Source: an uncultured Haliea sp.
Lineage (GTDB): Bacteria > Pseudomonadota > Gammaproteobacteria > Pseudomonadales > Halieaceae
DNA length: 64,000 nucleotides
Reading direction: 5' to 3'
Assembly: GCA_913062625.1 (NCBI GenBank)
Contig: CAJXWP010000005.1
Span: forward strand, 1-64,000
Of the stretch, positions 8,587 to 17,872 are shown piece after piece. Positions within the stretch are counted from its first letter, which is position 1; each line of letters begins with the position of its first letter. The translations under genes and the position numbers were made by a program. The notes under the pieces were generated by a model. That model was not told the origin of the DNA and did no database searches. It saw nothing but the letters and a program-made list of their open reading frames with translations.

Positions 8587-8919
8587 GCTTCTGTAGCTTG
8601 CTCTAATTGCGTCAAGCTGACTTGATTCGAAATCAACTTCACACGTGTCTGCATGAATTGTTTGCATTTCTGGTACATATCTGGAGGCTAATCCAATCAT
8701 CTGTTCTGAAAAATCCACACCGATGACTGACCAGTTATGATCCGTAAAGTAACGTGCAACTGGCTCACCGGCTCCACACCCTACATCAAGCAATTTCCCA
8801 TTTTTCAGGTTTAGTGTTGAATAAAAGCCATTTAGAACATCAGACATATCAAATTGCCCACGATTCTCTTCGTAGGTTTTTGCAAAGGCATCATTAATTT
8901 CCATGAGCTGATTGTTCAT
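8428..8919 (-). pseudogene. 5' fragment of a class I SAM-dependent methyltransferase, truncated
   Basis: The first 105 or so codons encode a normal methyltransferase N-terminus: LNLKNGKLLDVGCGAGEPVARYF (motif I), IGVDFSEQMIGLA (motif II) and a strand ending SSQLDAI. Homology then stops at about 8606, where family members continue with motif IV. The rest of the frame simply reads antisense through the ACP gene. The gene has therefore lost its 3' two-thirds at a junction within about 20 bases of the ACP stop. The ATG at 8919 looks genuine. It is probably inactive. The original substrate cannot be told. Confidence 0.75.
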
Positions 8920-9065
8920 TATTTTCTCTACCCGTGCTGACGGTTGCAGAGATAAAAAGTATAAGCTACACCTATTATCAGTTTAAAAAACAATAGAACA
9001 ATCGCGCACTGTTTACGGTTTTTTTGCTAGGCAAGGCGAACATCAGGAATGTATTGTAAAAATTG

Positions 9066-9089
9066 TAGTATCGACGGCTGGACTTGAAC
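9066..9089 (-). repeat. Degenerate copy of the tRNA-Leu 3' end (candidate distal attachment site)
   Basis: Plus-strand TAGTATCGACGGCTGGACTTGAAC matches TGGTACCGAAGGCCGGACTTGAAC at 11044-11067, the CCA end, acceptor and T-arm of tRNA-Leu, at 20 of 24 positions in the same orientation. Weaker similarity continues into the variable arm (ACGCCCTCG). No full tRNA can be folded from the surroundings. Integrases that use tRNA genes recreate the 3' end at the far side of the insert, so this is read as a decayed attachment site; a dead second tRNA-Leu is the alternative. Confidence 0.6.
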
Positions 9090-9337
9090 TAACGCCCTCG
9101 TTCAATGCAGCCATGCGGCCTGTGGTGGCAGCTTAGAAGTGAGTTTGTACCAAAAAGTGCATTACGATAACTGGGCGGCGAATAGTTGTTCGGACAGCTC
9201 GCTGCTTTGGCCCTACACATTGCCAACTACAAAGCAGAGCCGAAGCGTCGTGTGACAGCGCCATCCTCGGCCACAGGCCTATTAGAGACATCGCGAAGAA
9301 CTAACTCGTGGCGGGTAGATGTGCTGAACTTCAATGC
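9090..9337. other. Non-coding stretch inside the island relic
   Basis: I see no supportable gene here. The listed plus-strand ORF at 9186-9437 has no recognisable content and runs antisense across the pentapeptide-repeat remnant. The 146 bases before the repeat (8920-9065) are also without a gene. Confidence 0.5.
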
Positions 9338-9468
9338 TCAGCAGCGCGTGTCAGTGACTGTTCCATTTGGGCAGATAGTGCCTTTGAAGATCGCGTCGGT
9401 CAAGTTCGCGCCGGTCAGGGTAACGTCGCTGTGCTGACCTGAGAGCAGTGGAAAGTGGTTAAATGGCG
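9338..9468 (-). pseudogene. C-terminal remnant of a pentapeptide-repeat protein
   Basis: Minus-strand translation before the TGA at 9338-9340 reads DVTLTGANLTDAIFKGTICP, then NGTVTDTRC. This is the usual end of a pentapeptide-repeat protein: A(N/D)LxG-type units followed by a CPDGT-like tail. Only about 30 residues are family-like. Upstream the frame is open back to a stop next to the MORN gene, with no start codon. It is too short to form a repeat helix and is taken as debris. It is absent from the ORF track. Confidence 0.55.
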
Positions 9469-9954
9469 TTAGTCATACCGGAAGGTCTCTATGATCGAAG
9501 GATCTTCTGCGATAGACGCACAGGTTGCCTTTAGAGCCTTCTCTAAACTGCTCACACTCATGTCTACATCAGCGGCTTTATCCAATAGACACGCGGTATA
9601 GGTTCTCTCGTACTTGTCTTGCTTCGCCTGCTTTGCCAGTTCTTCTTGTTCTTCTTTGGCAATGCGCGCCCTCTCTGCTCTTTCAACTTCGGCGACTGTT
9701 CCGAGGAACTTACCGTCCTTCCAGATGCCTTCCCGTATCGTGCGATCTGCGGAGGTGTAGGTGCCTTGTCTGTTCATTCTATCATCCTTCCACTCACCAA
9801 CGTATGTGGCGCCATTTGCGTAGGTGTAGGTGCCAAAGCAGTTGTCTCTAATGCCCTCGGTAGGACACGCTGGAAAATCAGACGCATCAGCGGCACTAGC
9901 GCACCTAACCAATACAGCAAGCAGCACAACGAACTTCATAGACATGTTTTTCAT
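9469..9954 (-). CDS. Secreted MORN-repeat protein
   Basis: This 161-residue protein has a signal peptide (MKFVVLLAVLVRCASA, cleavage near residue 22) and two MORN-like units (GTYTYANGATYVGEWKDDRM; REGIWKDGKFLG), then a charged helix (AERARIAKEEQEELAKQAKQ) and a cysteine-containing C-terminal part. MORN repeats are membrane- or protein-interaction modules; in bacteria such short secreted forms have no defined role. The N-terminus offers three close ATGs and the ribosome binding site is weak, so the exact start is uncertain. It is the only apparently intact gene in the island relic. Confidence 0.65.
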   Translation of the reverse strand: MKNMSMKFVVLLAVLVRCASAADASDFPACPTEGIRDNCFGTYTYANGATYVGEWKDDRMNRQGTYTSADRTIREGIWKDGKFLGTVAEVERAERARIAKEEQEELAKQAKQDKYERTYTACLLDKAADVDMSVSSLEKALKATCASIAEDPSIIETFRYD

Positions 9955-10040
9955 CCGGTTATCATAGAGTATTTACATCCACCCGCCCAACTAGACGGCC
10001 AGTGCTGCTGGATAGGCTGCTTCGTCGAGGGGCAAAGCGA

Positions 10041-10379
10041 TTAAGCACTTGCGGCTTTAGCGTATGTCATTGCAACGACCACAGACTCTGGGTACTTCCA
10101 CATCGCATCAGTAGCTGCGTCGACAATAATGCCAACTCCACCGCCAAGTAGGACATTTTCTAGGTTGGCAGCTTGATACATTGAGGCATGGCTTGCTTTA
10201 CCTGACGCGCTGTTATCGTCATCAATACAATTGATCGCAAGTGCTTTAGAACCTTTATCGAGTGTCGCGGCACCGCCTGCTGGACCGGTTAAGTAGTTAT
10301 CTTTGTTCTGATTCGTGCAGACAACATCCTCTGCGTCACACCCTGTTGCATGAACACGGTGCTTAGACGCACCAGGTGG
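10041..10379 (-). pseudogene. C-terminal remnant resembling a glycine-zipper/PEGA-type lipoprotein
   Basis: A stop-to-stop frame of 113 codons has no start codon until late, so it is absent from the ORF track. It reads like real protein: GCDAEDVVCTNQNKDNY, a DKGSKALAINCIDDD stretch, and NVLLGGGVGIIVDAATDAMW followed by KYPESVVV. The GGxxGxxVDAATGA...YP ending is familiar from small bacterial lipoproteins, often next to PEGA domains. The 5' part with signal peptide and lipobox is gone, apparently at the same junction that truncates the integrase at about 10340-10360. Family naming is tentative. Confidence 0.5.
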
Positions 10380-10979
10380 TTATTCACAGTGGCTTGCTTA
10401 GACTTTACTAGCTCACCGTCTATGCGGCTTAAGTGATCTTCATAGAGTTCCTTGGTGGCTCTCGTTCATGCTTGGCAAATCTTGAGAAACTGTATGTCCC
10501 TTCTGTCTACTGTCGAGGCCTCAATACCGAACAGGCTTGAAACCTCTGCTTGAATGTCACCACTAAAGGACTCGCTATCGTACAAGCCTTGCTCGCGTTT
10601 GAAGTTGCAGTGAGCGAGAGCAGAGTACAGACCAGCCATTGCATTTCCTAAGAAGCTCCTCCAGCCTTCATGGTGACCAGCATCCTTTGGAAGGAACCGT
10701 AGATGAGAGTTGCTAAACTGCTCTCTGAATTCCTCGACATACTGCCTTATTGTTTCTCTGATTGATTTGTCGCTTAACACCAATCGCGTGTTTACTAACT
10801 TCCGTAACAGAATGTCCACATGATTGCGGGCAGCTCTAGCGCGTTTAACGGCTAGTCGGTGGGACAGGTTGACGAGAGTGTAACGCAATTCCCCAGCAGC
10901 GAGCAGGTGGTGAAAGCGTAGAGGGATGACGTAGCGGACGCAGTAGGAAGGACGATCTGAGAAAGAGATTGTGTGACAT
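10340..10979 (-). pseudogene. Tyrosine recombinase/integrase, frameshifted and truncated
   Basis: The minus-strand ATG at 10979 starts MSHNLFLR, a typical integrase N-terminus. A +1 frame change near 10955 gives SYCVRYVIPLRFHHLL, then AAGELRYTLVNLSHRLAVKR, the N-terminal arm/DUF6538-like domain. The ORF-track piece 10466-10888 (TTG start) is the middle of this gene. Past its TGA at 10466-10468 the same frame continues with core-binding-domain-like sequence (ATVNNHLVRLSTVFMQQGV) and then ends at a deletion. The catalytic domain (R..HxxR..Y) is missing. The gene begins about 65 bases from the 3' end of tRNA-Leu and reads away from it, as tRNA-targeting integrases do. Frameshift, nonsense codon and deletion all say inactive. 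Confidence 0.7.
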
Positions 10980-11043
10980 AACTTGTGCTAAGCTATTATC
11001 GCAGTCAGCGCAAAGACTTCTGCTATAAGGGTTTACGTGGAGC

Positions 11044-11130
11044 TGGTACCGAAGGCCGGACTTGAACCGGCACTCTCTTGCGAGAATCGGATTTTGAATC
11101 CGACGTGTCTACCAATTTCACCACTCCGGC
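11044..11130 (-). tRNA. tRNA-Leu(CAA)
   Basis: The minus strand folds as a class II tRNA: acceptor GCCGGAG paired with CTTCGGT, anticodon stem TCGGA/TCCGA around loop TTCAAAA (anticodon CAA), a long variable arm (TTCTCGCAAGAGAG) typical of Leu, T-arm GCCGGTTCAAGTCCGGC and an encoded CCA. It closely resembles the E. coli tRNA-Leu(CAA). The 3' end points towards the island relic and is the inferred integration site; it remains intact. Confidence 0.96.
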
Positions 11131-11182
11131 AAAGAGGGATGGGATACCGCTTGTTTAAACGATGCTCCCTGACCAGCGCCGC

Positions 11183-11210
11183 AGTATAGCAATCTAGAAC
11201 GAAACTTCAA
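11183..11210 (-). promoter_or_regulatory. Probable sigma-70 promoter of tRNA-Leu
   Basis: On the minus strand TTGAAG, a 16-base spacer and TGC-TATACT (extended -10) lie about 50-80 bases upstream of the tRNA 5' end. A GC-rich GCGGCG follows the -10 box, resembling the discriminator of stable-RNA promoters. Confidence 0.6.
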
Positions 11211-11331
11211 TAAATTTTCTTAACCTTAGGAAAATTTGCCTGTACACTGCGAGCCGGTTCCGGTGTAAACCGAATGTATGAGTGTCGCTCGCGTTAGAGC
11301 GGTTGATCTGAGTATCTGGGGAGAAAAGAGC

Positions 11332-11664
11332 ATGGCGATGAAACTGGTGAAAAAAACGGCTGAATACAGTATCTACAAGCGTGGTGATGAGCGTTACGCT
11401 GTCAAAGATGCCAATAAAAAAGCCGTTAACGGTGAGGAAAAGGCGCGTATTTTGTCGGCGGAAGATTTGATTAAGGTCACGCTGGCTGCCAAACCAGTGG
11501 TCGAAGAAGAGGCCCCTGTCGCAGAAGTGCCTGCTGAAGAGGAGGCTCCTACTGCCGAAGAAGCGCCTGCTGAAGAGGCTGCTGTCGAAGAAGCGCCTGT
11601 TGAAGAGACTGCTGCTGAAGAAGCGCCTGCTGAAGCAGATTCTGCCGCGAAAGAAGAGAAGTAA
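11332..11664 (+). CDS. Conserved small protein with an Ala/Pro/Glu-rich C-terminal tail
   Basis: This 110-residue protein has a compact N-terminal part (MKLVKKTAEYSIYKRGDERYAVKDANKKAVN, then EDLIKV) resembling short conserved gammaproteobacterial proteins of unknown function. An acidic tail built of EEAPAEEA-type repeats follows. The ORF track starts at 11278, but ATG 11332 has GGGGAG seven bases upstream and begins the conserved part, so I prefer it (ATG 11338 is also possible). It is followed by an intrinsic terminator and so appears monocistronic. No function is known to me. Confidence 0.75.
   Translation: MAMKLVKKTAEYSIYKRGDERYAVKDANKKAVNGEEKARILSAEDLIKVTLAAKPVVEEEAPVAEVPAEEEAPTAEEAPAEEAAVEEAPVEETAAEEAPAEADSAAKEEK
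11557..11646 (+). repeat. Three tandem 30-bp repeats inside the Ala/Pro/Glu tail
   Basis: Three consecutive 30-base units each begin GAAGAAGCGCCTG(C/T)TGAAG and encode EEAP(A/V)E(E/A).... They are in frame, so copy-number change would lengthen or shorten the tail without breaking the gene. A less regular unit precedes them. Confidence 0.75.
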
Positions 11665-11684
11665 GCTTTCGGGCTTGCTTTCCT

Positions 11685-11709
11685 AAGCCGGCTCAGTGCC
11701 GGCTTTTTT
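11685..11709 (+). terminator. Intrinsic terminator, immediately before queA
   Basis: AAGCCGGC, loop TCAGT, GCCGGCTT followed by a T-run gives an 8-bp GC-rich stem. It ends the Ala/Pro/Glu gene and stops just five bases before the queA ATG, so queA must be read either by readthrough or from a promoter inside the preceding gene. Confidence 0.85.
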
Positions 11710-11713
11710 ATCG

Positions 11714-13901
<2,188 letters not shown>

Positions 13902-13902
<1 letters not shown>

Positions 13903-14225
13903 TGTATAAACTGTGTTTCTATGTCCCCGAATCGCATGTAGAGCAGGTCAAGAATGCTGTTTTTTTAGTTGGGGGCGGTCGGGTCGGAGCCTATGACAGA
14001 TGTTGTTGGCAGGTGCTAGGTGAGGGAGAGTTTCGGCCTTTGCGGGGCAGTGTCCCTTTTTTGGGCCAACAGGGTGAGAGTGAAAAAGTGTGTGAGTATA
14101 AAGTAGAGTTAGTGTGTGAAGCTGGATGTATCGGAGCTGCAGTAGTAGCGCTGCTGGATGCCCACCCCTACGAACAGCCCGCCTGGGATGCTGTTTTATT
14201 GGCCACTGAGTTGTCACATTTATGA
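13902..14225 (+). CDS. Stand-alone YqfO/NIF3-insert domain protein
   Basis: This 107-residue protein looks like the domain inserted in YqfO/NIF3 proteins, found alone in many proteobacteria: YKLCFYVPESHVEQVKNAVF start, a central GxGGxxGxYDRC-like segment (GGGRVGAYDRCCW), FRPLRGSVPFLG and the ending LDAHPYEQPAWDAV. The fold is related to PII/CutA proteins, but the biological role is unknown. It sits in an overlapping gene string with tgt and the Nudix gene, suggesting co-transcription rather than a shared pathway. Confidence 0.8.
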
Positions 14226-14839
14226 CTGATGCTGCTGAACTGTTGCGCCGTATCGACGCGGGTCTTCCTCTGGGAAAAAAGGCATGGAAGCGACCGCTGG
14301 GAGAGGGTCAGTGGCCACAGGCTGCGGTGCTGGTAGCGCTTACAGAAGAGGCTGAACCTCGCGTATTACTGGGTCGTCGCGCTATGCATCTGCCATTGCA
14401 CCCCGGGGAAATTGCTTTTGCCGGTGGTAAGCGTGAGGCAGAAGACCTCTCTCCTTGGGAGACTGCAACACGGGAGGCGATGGAGGAGGTCGGTCTGTCA
14501 TTGGGAATGATTAGCCCGCTAGGAGAGTTGGAGCCTCTGATTACACGCACTGGCTTTGAGGTTTTCCCCTGTGTCGCTAGTGTGCCCGCTGCGCCTGAGC
14601 TAGTAGTTGATCCCGGCGAATTTGATAGCGTGTTTTTTGTGCCACTTTCTGTTTTTGGCGATCCCGCTATATTTCGACTGGAGACGATGTCTTATGGCAG
14701 CGAGGCTCGCCGAGTGCCGCATTATCAAGTGGGTAAGGACAATGTTTGGGGTGTCACAGCGGCTGTACTGGTGCTGTTGGCCAATGTCGCCTACGATGCA
14801 GGGTTTGATTTACAGCGCGATTGGAAACAACAGCCATGA
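14222..14839 (+). CDS. CoA pyrophosphatase, NudL-type Nudix hydrolase
   Basis: This 205-residue Nudix protein carries an UPF0035-like [14 protein letters not shown] segment and a Nudix helix REAMEEVGL, with the long spacing typical of the NudL/YeaB CoA hydrolases, plus an N-terminal [14 protein letters not shown] region. It probably hydrolyses CoA and derivatives to phosphopantetheine and 3',5'-ADP. Its start overlaps the previous stop, and its stop overlaps the carbonic anhydrase ATG. The symbol is left out because nudL is only one of several names used. Confidence 0.87.
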   Translation: MTDAAELLRRIDAGLPLGKKAWKRPLGEGQWPQAAVLVALTEEAEPRVLLGRRAMHLPLHPGEIAFAGGKREAEDLSPWETATREAMEEVGLSLGMISPLGELEPLITRTGFEVFPCVASVPAAPELVVDPGEFDSVFFVPLSVFGDPAIFRLETMSYGSEARRVPHYQVGKDNVWGVTAAVLVLLANVAYDAGFDLQRDWKQQP

Positions 14840-15360
14840 AATACAGTCTGGGTGATAAACGAGTAACGCTGGTGGGTGAAGGACATTTTATCGCGCCAAA
14901 TGCAGTGGTTATCGGTGACGTCATTTTACATGAAAACGCTAGTGTATGGTTCAGCTGCGTGTTGCGCGGTGATGCTGACCGTATTGAGGTGGGAGCGGGC
15001 AGTAATATCCAAGACGGTACTGTGATGCATGCTGATCCCGGCTTCCCGCTGACCGTGGGCAAGAACGTAACCGTGGGTCACAACGCAATGTTGCATGGCT
15101 GCACTATTGACGATGGTTCTCTGGTGGGGATAAACGCTGTTGTCCTTAACGGCGCTAAAATCGGGAAAGGATGTTTAATAGGCGCTAATGCCTTGGTGAC
15201 TGAGGGTATGGAAATTCCTGACGGTTCTCTGGTGCTAGGGTCGCCTGCTAAAATTAAGTCCCAGTTGTCTCAAGAGCAGCAGCTCGGCTTGATACACAGT
15301 GCAGATCATTACATTCGCAATGGTCAACGTTACAGTGCCCATCTCGAGGAGCAGAAATGA
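14836..15360 (+). CDS. Gamma-class carbonic anhydrase family protein (YrdA/PaaY-like)
   Basis: A left-handed beta-helix hexapeptide-repeat protein (174 residues from the preferred start). Repeats such as [20 protein letters not shown] and [20 protein letters not shown] carry the zinc histidines ([15 protein letters not shown]). C-terminal [14 protein letters not shown] is typical. The ORF track begins at a TTG (14821); the ATG at 14836 overlaps the Nudix stop as ATGA and matches family starts. Members are trimeric zinc or iron proteins; some are carbonic anhydrases, many have no measured activity. Confidence 0.88.
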   Translation: MKYSLGDKRVTLVGEGHFIAPNAVVIGDVILHENASVWFSCVLRGDADRIEVGAGSNIQDGTVMHADPGFPLTVGKNVTVGHNAMLHGCTIDDGSLVGINAVVLNGAKIGKGCLIGANALVTEGMEIPDGSLVLGSPAKIKSQLSQEQQLGLIHSADHYIRNGQRYSAHLEEQK

Positions 15361-15548
15361 GTACCGACGATTCGAAATCACCGTGCATTTCGATATGTGT
15401 TCTCGACGACGCTGATATTTGTATGGGGTGTTATCGCTCCGCCGAGGAAATTACCGACTGGTTCATGTCCACCAGTGAGCAAAAACAGGAAGTATTGCGT
15501 CTTGCGCGCGAGCGCCGTCAGGCAAGCACCATTATCCAACTTTTGTAA
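15357..15548 (+). CDS. DUF1289 domain protein
   Basis: This 63-residue protein has the DUF1289 signature [11 protein letters not shown], then [14 protein letters not shown], with three to four cysteines that probably bind metal. It overlaps the carbonic anhydrase stop (ATGA), ending the run of overlapping genes that starts at queA. Function is unknown; the family often neighbours housekeeping genes. It converges on the CorB-like transporter gene with about 60 bases between them and no clear terminator. Confidence 0.88.
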   Translation: MSTDDSKSPCISICVLDDADICMGCYRSAEEITDWFMSTSEQKQEVLRLARERRQASTIIQLL

Positions 15549-15611
15549 ACGCATGCGCTGATGGCGTCTTGGGGAATTTGCCGAATACGGCCGCAACACA
15601 ATTCCGATGAA

Positions 15612-16868
15612 TTAGACGAGAGGTTGAGCCCTCACCGACCGCACCACATTGCCTTCAAGTTCCAGAATTTCCAAGCGATAGTTGCCTATGGTCAACCCCG
15701 CGGGGGCCGCTGGGAACGACTCCAGGTACTCTAGTATCAGGCCGCTTAGTGTTTTCGGTCCGTCTTTGGGGAGAGACCACCCTAGCGTTTTGTTGATGTC
15801 GCGAACATTCTCTGTCCCATCGATGATGTAACTGCCATCGCGTTCTAAGAGAATACTCGCTGTTGTTTCGGCCATATTGGACGTAAAGTCGCCAACGATT
15901 TCCTCCAGAATATCGCCCAGTGCGACCACGCCTCGCACTTCGCCATATTCGTCAACAACAAAGGCCAGCGGTTTTTTCATTTCCTGAAAGTTTATGAGCT
16001 GAGTGTGCAGGGGCGTGCTCTCGGGGACAAAATACGGTTTTTCCATCTCTCGCTCTAGTGCCACCCGGTCCAGGGTTAGTCCGTTCACTACCCGACTAAT
16101 ACTGCGCATATGCAGCACGCCAATAATATTGTTGATGTCATCGCGCCAGACCGGCAATCGTGTGTGAGCGGTCGACTGGATCTTAAGCAGAATCTCTTGG
16201 TCAGTGTTGTCAAGATTAATGCCGTACACTTCATTACGAGGCACCATAATGTCATCGACTGAGACCTGCACCAGATCCATGATGTTGATCAGTAGTTCCC
16301 TATGTCTTGCAGGAATTAACTTCCCGGCGTCAGTTACGATGGTTCGCAGTTCATCAGCGGAGACATGCTCATAGGCCTCTTTCTTTGGGTCGAAGCCGAG
16401 CAGTCGTGACAATCTATTGGTCACAGCGTTAACCATTGCAACAATCGGGCTCATGAGTGTCATTAGCGGTAGCAATATGACACTGGCGGGGAATGCCACT
16501 CTCTCTGGATGTAGCGCCGCAATCGTTTTTGGTGTGACTTCAGCAAAAACAAGAATCACCACTGTTAATGCAGCTGTGGCTATATAGACGCCGGCATCTC
16601 CCCACAGCCGAATGGAGATGACTGTTGCAACGGCCGAGGCAAAGATGTTGACCATGTTGTTGCCAATCAAAATCAAGCCGATTAAACGGTCTGGACGATC
16701 CAGTAGTTTGCCGGCGCGAATAGCGCCTCGGATCTTATTTTTCTGCAGATGCCTCAACTTGTGACGATTGAGCGTCATCATCGCGGTTTCTGCACTGGAG
16801 AAAAAGGCAGAGAGAATGACGAGTACAGCAAGAACTGAAAACAATAAACCCAGCGGTGCTTCGTTCAA
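15612..16868 (-). CDS. HlyC/CorC-family transporter, CorB/YfjD-like (CNNM domain plus CBS pair)
   Basis: A 418-residue inner-membrane protein: N-terminal DUF21/CNNM membrane domain (about 1-190, beginning LLFSVLAVLVILSAFFSSAETAMM in shortened view), two CBS domains (about 200-330, DDIMVPRNEVYGINL, AFVVDEYGEVRGVVAL) and a C-terminal CorC_HlyC domain (DGTENVRDINKTLGWSLP). Members are linked to magnesium or cobalt efflux. It is followed on the same strand upstream by ypjD and lies next to ffh, a neighbourhood conserved in gammaproteobacteria. Confidence 0.9.
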   Translation of the reverse strand: MNEAPLGLLFSVLAVLVILSAFFSSAETAMMTLNRHKLRHLQKNKIRGAIRAGKLLDRPDRLIGLILIGNNMVNIFASAVATVISIRLWGDAGVYIATAALTVVILVFAEVTPKTIAALHPERVAFPASVILLPLMTLMSPIVAMVNAVTNRLSRLLGFDPKKEAYEHVSADELRTIVTDAGKLIPARHRELLINIMDLVQVSVDDIMVPRNEVYGINLDNTDQEILLKIQSTAHTRLPVWRDDINNIIGVLHMRSISRVVNGLTLDRVALEREMEKPYFVPESTPLHTQLINFQEMKKPLAFVVDEYGEVRGVVALGDILEEIVGDFTSNMAETTASILLERDGSYIIDGTENVRDINKTLGWSLPKDGPKTLSGLILEYLESFPAAPAGLTIGNYRLEILELEGNVVRSVRAQPLV

Positions 16869-16958
16869 AGCCGGTTTAAACCTCGTAAAAAAGAGCGAAG
16901 GTTATCTTGAAGAAAAACCAGCGCCGGAGCAAGTCCCATTGTCTTTTTTAGTAATGAA

Positions 16959-17762
16959 TCAAGCACGGTGCAAGATCAGCTCTAGCACTAACTTGGAGCC
17001 GAAAAAAGCCATCATCAACAGCCCGAAACCAACAAGCGTGAAGCGCACAGCGGTCTTGCTGCGCCATCCCAGCTGGTAATGTCCCCACAACAGTGTTGAA
17101 AACAACAGCCAGGCCGCGATGGTCAGGGAGGTCTTGTGCACGAGGCTCTGAGTGAAAATATCCTCAATAAATACGACCCCTGAAACGATAGCGATCGTCA
17201 GCAGAGCAACGCCAATCCACAGAAGTTCAAACAACATAGCCTCCATTAACTGCAGTGGAGGTAAAATCTGGATGATTCCACGGGTGTGGCGGTTCTTCAG
17301 CTGATGGTCTTGTAAGGCCAGTACGCTGGCCTGAATGGCCGCTAGCGTAAGTACTGCATAGGCCAGGATCGAACTGCTTATGTGCAATATCATACCGCCA
17401 CTAAGGTGACGCAGCAGCGGCGTTGTGTCGGGCGCAAAAGTAGCGACCAGGACCGTAAGAGCCGACAGCGGGAAGAGTACAATCAGTAAGTTCTGTAACG
17501 GTCTACGGGTCAAGGATGTGACGCAGGCAAAGTTAATCACTAAAGCAATAAGCGCGGCAACTTTAAAGAACCCTAAGTCGACCCCGTCGCCGGGAAACAC
17601 CATTTCCCACACAATAAGCGTATGCGAAGCAAGCGCGAGCAGGCCGAGTGCAAAGACGCTACGATAGAGCTGCTTGTGCTGTTGCGACAGGTGCAGCAAC
17701 TGCAAACCGGTGGCGGCCAGATATAACAATGCGCAGAGTGGGGCGAGTAATGAAATTGACAT
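16959..17762 (-). CDS. ypjD: YpjD, CcsA-family inner membrane protein
   Basis: A polytopic protein (267 residues from the preferred ATG) with about eight membrane helices and the cytochrome c assembly (CcsA-like) fold, including conserved histidines in HLSGGMILHISSSILAYAVL and LVHKTSLTIAAWLLF. The ORF track starts at 17819, but M-S-I-S-L-L-A-P at 17762 fits the family N-terminus directly at the first helix. It is divergent from ffh with only about 110 bases between starts. It probably acts in membrane or haem-related processes, but YpjD itself is poorly defined. Confidence 0.85.
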   Translation of the reverse strand: MSISLLAPLCALLYLAATGLQLLHLSQQHKQLYRSVFALGLLALASHTLIVWEMVFPGDGVDLGFFKVAALIALVINFACVTSLTRRPLQNLLIVLFPLSALTVLVATFAPDTTPLLRHLSGGMILHISSSILAYAVLTLAAIQASVLALQDHQLKNRHTRGIIQILPPLQLMEAMLFELLWIGVALLTIAIVSGVVFIEDIFTQSLVHKTSLTIAAWLLFSTLLWGHYQLGWRSKTAVRFTLVGFGLLMMAFFGSKLVLELILHRA

Positions 17763-17872
17763 CTGTTTGGGGCTTGGGCCGCAGTAAAGTATACTGTGCT
17801 CTTTGTACCGACTTGTCACAATAGAATCAATAGCAATTGCTGTCTCGGTTTTTAATGACCCCGGAGATATAG

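Larger units (their letters stand above)
9066..11047. mobile_element. Relic of an integrated island at tRNA-Leu(CAA)
   Basis: The segment is bounded by the tRNA-Leu 3' end on the right and a degenerate direct copy of it on the left. The first gene inside the tRNA end is a broken tyrosine integrase reading away from the tRNA, the usual order for tRNA-targeting elements. Inside are only fragments and small genes: integrase half, lipoprotein-like C-terminus, a MORN-repeat secreted protein and a pentapeptide-repeat remnant. Gene density is low compared with the packed surroundings. The boundaries and the interpretation are inference from these signals; the size of about 2 kb suggests that most of the element has been deleted. 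Confidence 0.6.

Noticed and set aside
9060-9140. A second complete tRNA gene
   Set aside because: Only the acceptor/T-arm and part of a variable arm resemble tRNA-Leu; no anticodon or D arm follows.
9186-9437. 83-codon plus-strand ORF in the island relic
   Set aside because: No recognisable protein features, and it runs antisense over the pentapeptide-repeat remnant.
9619-10044. 141-codon plus-strand ORF
   Set aside because: Antisense shadow of the MORN-repeat gene, which has a signal peptide and repeat motifs.
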